DNA of 64,000 bases from Eleusine coracana subsp. coracana (Eukaryota > Streptophyta > Magnoliopsida > Poales > Poaceae). Below the pieces are notes generated by a model. That model was not told the DNA's origin. It did no database searches and saw only the letters and a program-made list of their open reading frames with translations. Location of the stretch: positions 5,566,949-5,630,948 of the forward strand of contig CM064430.1 in assembly GCA_032690845.1 (NCBI GenBank). Reading direction: 5' to 3'. The position numbers and the translations under genes are program-made. Each line of letters begins with the position of its first letter. Positions within the stretch are counted from its first letter, which is position 1. This document shows positions 1-10,151 of the stretch, piece after piece.

Positions 1-16
1 GAACCAAGAAGATTTG

Positions 17-1094
17 TGTCACAGCCCAAAGTTTTAAAACTTCTGCAAAACTTAAAACCCAAGGTGATAGTAGGCTTGTAGCCAACCAGTGACCCTAAAT
101 GAGCCCACTCAAAACTTTTGAAACCATCCAAAACTCAAGTCAAGATCAATTTGAAATCAAAGTTTAAATGCAAAAATTGACAAAATAGGCATGAGTTGAG
201 AACTTATTTTTCCTTCATGTAAGTGTGCCCAACTAAAAATATTAAAATATTAAAATAATTTTGAGAATTTACCAAGATTTTATAAAGTGGTTTGAATCAC
301 TTCAAAATTCAAACAAATTTCATAACTGATCATATTGCGAATTTTGTAACTCAAAATACAGCCAGTTTCAAACGTTGAGTACTGAAGATGAAAGGTGAGG
401 AACATCATGAGGATCACACCCACAAAGTTTGGTGATTTTTGAAGCAATGGAAGACCACTTTTAGAGCAAACATACAGAGGCAGCGTTTGAAATTGCAGAA
501 AATTCAGAAAACCGAATTCAGTTCACTTCTTCTCCCTCTGTCAGAGCTTGCTGGCCGCGTCGCCGCCGGCCAGCTGGCCGCTCTTCACTGTTTTCTGCTT
601 AGGGCGACCCTAGATCCCCTATAAAACCAACCCCCGGCGAAATCCTAGCCCCCTCTTCCCTTTCTTTCCTCCATTTGCGCCGCCTGCCGCCATTGGAGCC
701 GTCACTCTCTGCTCGAGCTGCTCCGGCCGCTGCAACCCGCCCCAGCCCGCGTGGAGCCGATGGAAGCTGCCCATCGACTCCATGGATCTTCACCTACCGG
801 CTCTCTACTCTCCCTCGCGTGCTACAGCCCGGTCAAGCCCCTTCTTCCTCAATGCCGGCAGAACAGCACCGAATCGCACCTCTGCTGTTTTCTCTCTCCC
901 TGGGGAGCCTGGTGTCAATTCTTCGCGCATGTACCTCGGAGACTATCCTGTGCTCATCCCCGAGCCATCTACCGTGCAGATTCAGCTAGCCCGAGCATTA
1001 ACAATATTCTGCGAGCATTTGAGGATGAACACCAACTCTGGTGTTTTGCTGGTGCCCGAGGTCTATGGGCACTCGAGTCGGGTCACGTTCTAGA
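17..1094 (+). mobile_element. Probable LTR fragment of a Ty3/gypsy-like element
   Basis: The stretch opens with TGTCACAGCCC, a start I associate with grass Tekay/Del-type LTRs. An AT-rich first half is followed by a GC-rich half holding a TATA-like box (CTATAAAACC near 619-628) and then CT-rich leader-like sequence, the usual LTR promoter layout. The short overlapping ORFs at 439-1332 show no recognisable domain and I do not call them genes. No second LTR, primer site or target duplication is visible, so this would be a solo or truncated LTR. Its right boundary is uncertain because LINE-like sequence appears to follow. Confidence 0.35.
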
Positions 1095-1257
1095 ACCAGG
1101 TTTGTCGGTCTTTAGTTTGCTTAGGTCAGGTCTCAGCCTTTGTGTGTGTTGTATAAGTTTACATCTTTCCTATGTAAGCTGCCCTCACACCTTGTATGGG
1201 ACCGTTTCTCCGCTCTTTAAATATAAAGATGCGCAGCCCTCCTGCATTTTAGAAAAA
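1095..1257 (+). mobile_element. LINE-like 3' end (5'-truncated)
   Basis: The segment ends in a TTTAAATATAAAGATGCGCAG-like tail, then CCTCCTGCATTTTAG and a short A-rich run. Many grass non-LTR retrotransposons end this way (an 'AATAAT..CGCAG..TCCTGC..AAAA' tail). No reverse transcriptase sequence is present, so it would be a 5'-truncated insertion. The assignment rests only on the tail. Confidence 0.3.
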
Positions 1258-1661
1258 AATTATTTCCATGTTACCCCTTTCAGCTTTCGGATACCAAGCA
1301 ATGATGTCTCCAGAATGTTGTTTGTGGATTAGTGTCAACCTAAAAAGTATATGCCTTCAAAAGCTCCAGTTTAGCCTACACGCAGGATTGACAGTTAAAC
1401 AGAGTTAAAATATTCATGCCTTATATAAAAACGAATACAATTTTACTTCATCACCTATGATGTCAGGATCTCTTTGTAGACGATAATTTTGGTAAGCGAT
1501 GAGGACCCGAGGCACTTTTTGTGATCCATGATTCCACGCCGAAGAGTAGAAGCCTAACTACTATATTGTAGTTGAAAAGCTACACTGAAATGAAGAACCA
1601 TTAAAAAGTATGTTAGTTGAGTTCAGATCCCATGGTTAGAAGTATGTCGCACACGAATCTG

Positions 1662-3815
1662 CACTACTACAAAAATAGTCATAAACAGCGCCTCATCAGC
1701 AGCGGTTCAACCCGACCTGCTGCTAAAACCTTATCAGCAGCAGTTCACAAGCTGCTGCTAAAACCTTATCAACAGCAGTTCACAAGCTGCGGACCCGCCC
1801 AATAATTGCAGCTCCAATGAACCGCTGCTGATACAGGTTATCAGCAGCGGTTGATACAAATGAACCGCTATTGATAAGTAGCCAGCGTATATAAACACCC
1901 ACACCCTCTTCGTTTTTGCGCACCCAAGCATCATTTCTTCCACCATTTGTCAGTGTTCTTCCCCCAAAGGTCGAGGGACGCCATTTCTATCCGTTGCTAC
2001 GGTTGGAGTGCTAAAATTTGTAGGATTAACCATCTTGAGCACTTGAAGGTTGGTTGGATTATATATTTTTTGCTCAATCTAAATTTCTATGTTGAATGCT
2101 CTTAGTACAGAGAAATTAGGTAATTTTTGGTTTCTAGTCTTGCAACTAGATTATGCTTGAATTATGTGTGAGTTAGATTCAGATTTAAATAGAGTCCTAC
2201 TATTATTGTAGGATTATAGTTAATTGCTAAGTAATTTATTGTAGAATTATGTGTGAATTATAGGCAACTAGATTTATTGCTAAGTAATTGGAAGGGAAAA
2301 TTATAGTTAATTATAGTTTTTTTTGACGTCCTTATACAATGCTAGGAATAAAATTTGCACCTAAAATAACATGATGAAAGGTCATGAGCAAGGTATTATA
2401 AAGAAAACAGTTTTATAAAATACTTGAATATATTATTAGCAGTATATTGATGCAATATTATGACCACATCATGTTAGGGTCTGTCATGACTCACCCACCT
2501 AATGGTACAAAGAGGCAGCGATAATGTTCACATGGTGGATCCTCAGACGGTGGTGCTCGAGTCTCTGGACAAGCTTGGGACTCAAATATGGAGCAATCAA
2601 GATGTAATGTAATTATAAAAAAACTTGAGTATGATATAAAGTATCAGTCCATTATCATTTCATTTCTTCTTTCTAATGACAATAAACTTTATTCTTACTT
2701 TCCAAAGGAAGAAATACATATTTCTACCTTACAACTTCAAGTGTATATGTAACTACAAAAGTACTATACCATATTCGAACAACTTTTTCTTATCCTAGGT
2801 TTATGTAGGTTTCACTGGATCCTGCTTGGTATTAAATTAGATACTAGTGAAGTCTATGTGATGGATTCATTAGACAAGCCAAGAGAAGACTGAAAAAAAC
2901 TTGAAGACTTGCTACAATGATAAACTACTTTGTCATATTTATGTATCACATGTTTTAGTTATTATATTTGCAACTAAACAAGTGTAAACATGTGTAGGGT
3001 GTTCAAATGTCTTGTACAACATGATGTTCGTGTACTTCCATATACAAAACAATTCAAGTTCACAACATATCCTTGTAGTAAGCAAGAGAAGGGAACTAAT
3101 TTATGTGGCTTTTGTGTATGTGATTCAATGCTTCATTTTACCAATGAGCACAAAAGTTTTCAGATAAGCTATTGCATATGTTGATAAAATTTAGATGAAT
3201 TCTTTGTTTATGTTGGATTATAGTTCACACATACATGACGCTAACTTATCTTCTTTCATATCTTTCTTGTAGACAATGGGGACAAGGTCGCTTACTCCAT
3301 AAAAGATTCTAGCACTTTAAGAACAACTTTTTGGTTTCATAAATGAGAATGTTATTCCACAGTCTAGTAGGTACCATATTTTCAAATGGGACATATCACA
3401 AGTCCTCCCTTCACTAACACCACCATCGAGCTCTCGTTCAAGAATGAAACGCAATTCAGATTCCTCGGTTAATAAGTGAGTTGTAAGACTTTTGTGTTCA
3501 TGTAATATTTATATTGAGTAGTATTGCGGGCTACTATTGTAGACTTTGTGCTGCTGTGATACTTATGTTGGACTTGTATGATTATGTGACATGTCTATTT
3601 GTGGATTTACATGATATCAATATATATGTGGGATTGTCTGTTGAGATTATGTATTGAGATTCTGTTAATACGAGCATTATTTTTTTTTCTTGAAAATTTT
3701 TATCAGCAGCGGTTCACACTACAGCGGTTCTGGAACCACTGCTGATAAGGCAAATCAGTAGCTGCTGCTGATGAGTGGTTTCGAACCGCTGCTGATGACT
3801 ATTTTTGTAGTAGTG
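1662..3815. mobile_element. CACTA (En/Spm) DNA transposon, non-autonomous, TSD CTG
   Basis: The left end reads CACTACTACAAAAATAGTCAT and the right end is its inverse, ending ATTTTTGTAGTAGTG. The element is flanked on both sides by the 3-bp direct repeat CTG (1659-1661 and 3816-3818), the target duplication size typical of CACTA elements. Both subterminal regions (about 1680-1880 and 3700-3795) carry many copies of TCAGCAGCGGTTC in both orientations, which in this superfamily are presumed transposase binding sites. The interior is AT-rich and holds a decayed Ulp1-like protease gene but no transposase that I can read. Confidence 0.85.
2710..3184 (+). pseudogene. Ulp1-like (C48) cysteine protease remnant inside the CACTA element
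   Basis: Three short blocks in different frames fit the conserved end of the SUMO-protease-like second gene of plant CACTA elements. Near 2720 there is a LPYNFK block. Near 2816-2885 there is a WILLGI..DTSEVYVMDSLDKP block, matching the 'HW.L.I....V.V.DSL' region that contains the catalytic Asp. At 2990-3180 there is a block with PCSKQEKGTNLCGF.VC, matching the 'PPGTNLCGYYVCE' catalytic-Cys region. AT-rich intron-like stretches separate them. No continuous reading frame remains, so this is a pseudogene. Confidence 0.55.
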
Positions 3816-5228
3816 CTGGATTCTACATGTTTCAAGCAGAATTAATGTAGAGAAAGCAAGTGAACTGTAAGAGCATGTTTCAATTTTTTATACACACAAG
3901 CAGGGTCAGATATTTTGATCAGCAAGTGATCTCTACAGTCCAGCACCCACCTGGACAAGTTTCAGATATACGTTCGGTAGTATGTAACTATCCATTCAAC
4001 TGATTTTAGATACTTCTCTGAAACTAAGATTTAGGACGAATGAAGAGAGCAAAATAAGAACAAAAACAAAGTTGTCTTTCATATTGTGTGGCACAAACTA
4101 AACAAGAAAACAAACAAATCTGGAATATGCATGTTTCAAGCAGAACTAATATAGGGAAATCAAACAATGAACTGCAATGATATGGAAAATCAACACTGCA
4201 AACATACCAGCAGAAATAAGACAGAACAAAGTCAGGTTCTATCTTCTTCCTTGAAGCACGGACATAATGCTGGTCTTTAGTCTTACGCTTCTTCGTCAAT
4301 ATTAAAAAATCTGAGCAGCGAGGAAGCCCAAAGCCCTCCATAAACCGAGAACACAAAAACCCTATGAACATGAATCCTAGAAGCGGCAGCAGAACACCAA
4401 GGAAACAAGTTCTTATACCTTGAACCTAGGCGGCATCCATGTTGTGGAGAGTCAGCTGCCCGGCCGCCTGAACAGTTCACGGCGGCGCTTGAAGCCCTGG
4501 GTCGCGGCGGCGTCGCAATATCACGAGAAGATCCCGGGTCACGTGTGAAGTGCACGCTCACTTGAACTGGACCGTGGGAAGGCGATTTGTCATGGTGGCG
4601 CCGATTTGTGAACCTGGTCGAGGAAGCTAGAGCGTCGTCTGGGGGTAGAAAAACGAAGCAGAGGAGGATGACGGGTTTGCAGGATAGCAGAGGGCAGAAA
4701 AACGAAGTGGAGGAGGGCGACGAATTAGTTTGTTGCTGGCAGTGGGGCCAGGAAATCAAGACGAAGGAGGAGAGCGACAGGTTTACAGAACGACGACGTA
4801 TTAACCAGGATATAGACGACCTCCGGGAATCTTTACACCTTATTATTGCAGGTGACATCATCCGCCTCTGCCACCCGACCTTATTCTGCCAAGTTTTCTC
4901 GGATTATGTTTTTATCACTGAGTCTGTTTCACAAACAAGTTTTTTTACAGTCCTCCAACAGGTACCAGCACTGTTTAAAAAAGCGGATAAACTAAGCGAG
5001 TGATCAGGCACCTCCAAACGCTTGAGCGGCGCTTAAGCGATCCTAAGCGGTTCTAGGCGGAACTAAGCATTTGTACTTTTATCAAATAAATATAAAAAGG
5101 TGTAAAAAATAATAAAAATATAGCATATAACCACATAATTATTAGAGAAATAGGGCAAAATACTTTTTTAACAACTTAGTTGAAAACAAAGCGGTAGAGC
5201 TTCACCTAGCACTTAAACGGTCTAGGGG
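3816..5228. other. Unassigned intergenic DNA
   Basis: There is no gene I can support here. The GC-rich part (about 4440-4860) is open on both strands (192 codons minus, 138 codons plus), but the products show no known domain and look like composition-driven frames. A GCGCTTAAGCGATCCTAAGCGG-type sequence at about 5022-5060 resembles another at about 39965-40000 (GTGCCTAGGCGGTGCTTAGG), suggesting a dispersed repeat. Confidence 0.5.
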
Positions 5229-6585
5229 GTCACCATGTACTAGAGGTACCAACCTTTTAAACCGTCCGATCTAACTTCATCCAACGGCCTATATACACAG
5301 GTACCAACAGTAAAAACTAAGTTACCGTACAATAGCCTCGCCCGATAAGGATACGAGTGTAATTTTGAGCACCAAAATTTGGCCCACGACAGCTCCCTCA
5401 CCTACCCCATTCATTCCATTTCCCCGTCTCGCTGCTCCTCCTTCCATCTGAAACCAATCTCGGCGCTATTCTATCAGTCGCACGGGACAGAGCAAGGAGG
5501 AGCCTTGAAGGCCAGTATCATGCTCGTCGGCAACAAGTTACGGTGGAGGCGGCAAACGGCGGCAGCTACATGCCAGCGGTGTTCGTCGAGGGGCGTGGGC
5601 GCTCGATCCTGGCATCGTTCAGCGAGAGAGCTTTTTTTTTTTTTTGAACGGAAAAGGCGCTCGACCCGCTCGTGTTAGTGGGGGGTGGCTCCGGCGCTCG
5701 CGGGCCCGTATGTCGGCGCCGATGCCCATGCCAGCTCCAGTACTCGCTCCGGTGCCTGCTCCTGTGCCGGTGCCCATGTCGCTTGCCGCCGCCAGTGCTA
5801 GCGTCGCTCGGGCCGGAGGTGAACTTGCAGGGCCAGCGTCGCTCCAGCAACAAGTCATATCTAATTCACGCACTAGCACATGTTCTCAATCTACTTTTGG
5901 CATGGATTAGAAATCCAGTTCACCGGAATCAAAGTTTTCCCCCACCGTCGACCTTTTCTTCCTTTCCAACAGCAAGCTGCAAAACCCCAAAATTCACGGC
6001 ATAAACAATGAGTTCGACTAAATTAATCCTACCAATATCATATAAACCTGCTATTGAATCCATTTTGACTCTCTTGGGCGGGTGGGACACTAATCTGGTT
6101 TGGAAAGTTGGAATCGTCGTTGGCGCTCGATCTCCTGGAGGCAGAAGGGCCAAATTGGGGATGGCAGAGGGAGGCGCAGAAGGCAGCAGAGGCGTTTGGC
6201 GGCGACAGCTGCTGCTTGCACAGATGGCTGCGGCGGCTGGCAACATCGAACCGCTGCACGCACAAGAGGATGCGGAGGCCGCGAGCAGCGGCGGGGATGG
6301 AAGACTGCAAGCGACGATTGGGACGACGGGACGGAGGGCCACGAGCGACGACTGGGGATGGCCTGCAAGGGCGATGAGGACTGCGGACGGCGACGAGGAC
6401 GCTCGGGGCGGCGTTCGGCGAGAGGAGTGTTTTTTTTTTTCAGCGTCGTCTTCCTCATGCATAACAGGCAGGTGAGTTTTTTTTCCTCGTGCATAACAGC
6501 GAATGGCTATCCTACCCCTATATCCACAGACGGTCGGATGCATTGGTACCTCTCGAGAGGCGGTACCGGTTGGAGGGACTGAAGA
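5229..6585. mobile_element. Possible Pack-MULE or other TIR element with GC-rich interior
   Basis: The left edge holds CTAGAGGTACCAA followed by a CCGTCCGATC block (5237-5270). The right edge holds the inverse, GACGGTCGGATGCATTGG then TACCTCTCGAGAGG (6529-6560). Between them the base composition is strongly GC-rich with simple Pro/Ala- or Arg/Gly-rich frames on both strands, unlike the AT-rich flanks. This fits a transposon that picked up the 5' ends of host genes, but no donor gene is recognised and no clean target duplication was found. Confidence 0.3.
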
Positions 6586-6781
6586 AAGGCTCTTCACAAA
6601 CGTATAAAGAAAACCATGTGGTTGAGCATAATAAACAACCAAAAAATAACCTTGCGATTCACGCTGGTGGCTAGACAAACGTGGCTATGCAGCCATGACG
6701 CCGTGGCTTCGACAAAAATGGAGGAGAGCATGTGAGCTAGGGCACGTGGTCGCAGGATAGCGCAACTGGCTCTGCGTCAGG

Positions 6782-8196
6782 CACTACCAGAAATACGGCC
6801 TATAGCGGCGATTAAAAAAGTCCTGTAGCAGCGGGTATGGCATCCCGCCGCTAACCAATCGCAGCTAAAAATCAACAACAACAACGGTGGGTGCTCTGGG
6901 TCCAAAATCCACCGCCGCAAAAAGAGAACTATAGCGGCGGGTGAAAAAGTCACCCGCCGCTACACATCATTCGATAAAATAAAAAAAATGTGGCTCCCAC
7001 GGAGGGAGGCCGGATCCGCGTCGCCATCTCCCGTGTCTGTCGCCACACTTGGAGCCGCGCCGCCTGCTGGTGCTGGTGCTGGAGCCACCACGACCGCTTC
7101 CTGGATGCCGAGGGAGGCCGGATCCGAACCGAAGATCTGGCCGACATGCGAGGGAGAGGAGGGGGTGCCGTGCGGTCGGAGAGGCAGGGAGGCTGGATCC
7201 GAACCGAAGTGGCACAGAGACGATGGGCGTCTGCAAGGTCGGAGAGGCGGCGAGGTCGGGGAGGCCGGATCTGAACTGAAGAGGCACGAAGACGACGGGC
7301 GCCCGCGAGGTTGGAGAGGCAGCGAGGTCGGGGAGGCCGGATCCAAATCAAAGAGGCACGGAGACGATGGGCAACCGCGAGGTCTGAGAGGCGACGAGGT
7401 CGGGGAGGCTGGATCCGAACCAAAGAGGCACGGAAACGATGGGCATCTACGAGGTCAGGGAGGCCGGATCCGAACCAAAGAGGCACGGAGACGATGGGCA
7501 TCCGCGAGGTCGGAGAGGTGGCGTGGTCGGGGAGGTCGGATCCGAACCGAAGTGGCACGAAGACGATGGGTGCTGGAGGTCAAAGAGGTGGAGAGACCGG
7601 ATCCACAGCTCCACAGGCGTCCGCGCCTCGTCGCCGAAGAAGGGCAGGATGCCGATGAGGCCGACGAGGCGGGGAGACCGGATCCAGAGCTCCGCCGTCG
7701 TCCGCGCCTCCACTGCCGTGGAAGAAGACCACCACTGGAAGCAGCGGACGAGGAGGCGAGGGGTAGAAGAGGTGGGCGCGGAGGCCACGTCGTTGCACGG
7801 GCCGGGGAGGCTGCGACGGTCGAGTCCAGCCAAGGGGAGAGGCGGCGCGGGGGAGGAGAGAAGAGTGCGGCGCGTGGGAGGGAGAAAAGAGTGCGGCGCG
7901 GGGGAGGGAGAGAAAGGAGTGGGCGGCTCGGCGGCTGGTTAGGGTTAGCTTTTTATATGGGTCGTGATTAGTGGGCTGTGTGTAGACTTTTTAGCGGTGG
8001 GTGACATTTTGGACCGTCGCTAATATGGGCTTTAGCTGCGGGTGGCGTTCTGGGCCACCGCTATTGTGGGCTTTAGTCGCGGGTGATATTATAGATCATC
8101 GCTACAAATATTTGTGTGATAATAGCAGCGGATTTTTTCTAGGGCGCCGCTACGTTAAATTGGATTGCGCCGCTATAGGCCTTTTTTGTGGTAGTG
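6782..8196. mobile_element. CACTA (En/Spm) DNA transposon, non-autonomous, TSD AGG
   Basis: The ends are CACTACCAGAAATACGG at 6782 and TTTTTTGTGGTAGTG ending at 8196, flanked by the 3-bp direct repeat AGG (6779-6781 and 8197-8199). Subterminal regions at 6800-6965 and 7990-8180 carry repeated TAGCGGCGGGTGA-type motifs in both orientations; a short hairpin of this motif lies at 6933-6962. The interior has no transposase. It is taken up by a GC-rich minisatellite that stays open in several frames. Size and structure fit a deletion derivative moved in trans. Confidence 0.85.
6988..7971 (+). repeat. 72-bp minisatellite with a 327-codon open frame, inside the CACTA element
   Basis: The motif GGCCGGATCCGAACC recurs near 7129, 7193, 7265, 7337, 7409, 7463 and 7535, with degenerate copies near 7595 and 7677. 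The spacing is exactly 72 bp for four successive copies and then 54, 72 and 60 bp. All are multiples of three, so long frames stay open on both strands (327 codons plus, 202 codons minus). The plus-strand product is a repetitive Arg/Gly/Glu-rich chain with motifs such as RHGDDG and GRRG. I see no conserved domain and regard it as repeat-driven, not as a proven gene. Confidence 0.7.
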
Positions 8197-9089
8197 AGGG
8201 TAGTGCTAGCAGCAGGCATGGCCCAACTTTGTTGCTTCCCTGGTGGTGACTGACGAGTGCGGAGATGGCTGACGGTGCAGCAGGAGGTGCAAGGAAAAAG
8301 AGAATCACCAACAGGCAGAGCAGATGAGAGCTGGTCGGTGTCGTGCAAGTTGTGGTCACTGCTTTCTCCCACGAGGAAGACAGATATTGTTTTGATGGGC
8401 CAGCTCAGCTCATATGGGCTAAGGAAAAAATAAAGGAGGACACGGGGTTTTATTATTTTTTCAAGATTTGGTATGGCTAGGTTGGAGCAAAAGGATATTG
8501 GGCTTCCCCTAAAAAGACAAGGTACATATTTTGTATTTATTTTCTGGTTTGCATTAAGTTAAAATTTAAAGTGGAACTCAACTTCAAATGAAGAAATCCA
8601 AACACCATGAAAATCCGATTGGAGAAAGATGGAAGCCACACGGTTCAGCATGAAATTTATTTTCCAAAATTTCTACTTGATTAAAGTTAGTTCCTTAAAG
8701 TGAGATCGATTAAACTAGAAAAATGGAATTTTGCTTATGAAGAAGAAGGTTTAGTGCTGTTGGAATCTGTTAGATGAGTACCTCCATACATTATTTTGTA
8801 GGCTAATAGGATTATATTCTTTGTATGAAAATTTTGAAGTACTCACAGATTATGGAAATTAAGCCAACACTGACAATTGGAGTCTTGTAAAAATTTCTAA
8901 CTTTCATAGCAACACACGAACTGTCTATGTGGTTGAGGTTGTAATGTGATACAGTGATAGATTATGTTTCATCTTTGTGGCTTCAAAGATCTATTGATCG
9001 AATATATTGTGTTCTTGATTGCAGAGTGCATAATTTGGTCCGAGTTAGCCCGTAAAGAAGAATTTAGACATGTTTGTATTTTTTTAAAG
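8197..9089. other. Unassigned sequence upstream of a Helitron-like end
   Basis: AT-rich DNA with no open frame of note and no recognisable gene. It may be the body of the element that ends at 9118, but I found no 5'-TC start to define it. Confidence 0.4.
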
Positions 9090-9118
9090 CCCGTGACAAC
9101 GCACGGGCACTTTGCTAG
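9090..9118 (+). mobile_element. Helitron-like 3' terminus
   Basis: A short hairpin (GCCCGTG, loop, CACGGGC) is followed by ACTTTG and then CTAG, with T as the next base. Helitrons end in a hairpin 5-12 bases before a terminal CTRR and insert between A and T. Only the terminus can be supported. Confidence 0.5.
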
Positions 9119-9119
9119 T

Positions 9120-10120
9120 TTAATAGATTGGTAAAGAAAATAAAAGGTGTGAAGGCCTAATCTCATTAGGTGTATGCACAAATATATATTTTATCACATT
9201 ATTTATTGTTTTTTATATTGAGCAAAAGAGGAGGGGAATAAAGTAACGGACATCTCATTTCTTATATTTACAGAGTTTATGTACTAATGTACAAAAGAAA
9301 GTAAAGATAAAATTTCAAAGACATCAGAATGTCTGAAATGGAAAAGCTTATCTAAGCAAGTCTAACCAGTCTACATTGCATGCTGGACCCAGGTTGTGCT
9401 TGCTCCTTTCTACAGCTGATTTATTGCTTATTAAATGAATCATATTTAGTTACTATTGAATTACTTGTGGCTCAATAGCTTATATTCTTTTGACGCCATT
9501 AGTTCTTGATGAAAAATAGTACTGAAGTGCATAAATATAAAAAAAGAAAATTACTGATAGAAAAAGTAATATCTGCCTTTGTATTTGTTCTAATGTGCTA
9601 CAATTCATGCTATCATGACAAATGAAGTGAAGAAACTGTAATATATAATGAGCACAATGAATAAATTTTCTACCAGATTAGTGAAAATGATACTATGAAT
9701 AAATTTTCTACCATATTAGTGAATAATTATTTTCTTATTTGGATTGTAGTGCAGCTAGTTTACCCATGGGTGAAAGTTTCTGCTCTTTGAAACACAATAG
9801 TTATGAATAGGCCCCCACTTGAAGGGAACATGGTGAGAAAATACAAAGAGCAATGCACAAGAATTCTAGCATGTACATGATTATGGACATGCCTTTATGA
9901 AATTTATTTTTCTTCATCTATGCTATGAGAACACTCAAACAGCTGAAGTACAATGCACATGTCAATGGTCTAATGACTGGTTGAAGAGTACCGTTTTGTC
10001 AATATGCATGTGATCTTTTGTAATCAAACTACTTGTGCCACTAAATTGTCTTAACTTTCATATGCACAGGTCTATGTATTGGGAATAAGCAATCGTGTTG
10101 TGAATAACATGTTTGTTATA
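9120..10120. other. AT-rich intergenic DNA, nothing recognised
   Basis: There is no open frame above background, no repeat array and no RNA gene that I can see on either strand. Confidence 0.5.
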
Positions 10121-10151
10121 CTAGTAGTGATGCACGTGCGGCACGCACGCC
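10121..10151 (-). mobile_element. Helitron-like 3' terminus (minus orientation)
   Basis: Read on the minus strand, a GCGTGCGTG/CACGTGC hairpin-like stretch is followed by ATCACTA and CTAG, with T as the next base. The putative element body lies to the right. The hairpin is imperfect. Confidence 0.35.

Noticed and set aside
439..1332. Several overlapping plus-strand frames near the window start
   Set aside because: They share a GC-rich LTR-like region, overlap in different frames and have no domain.
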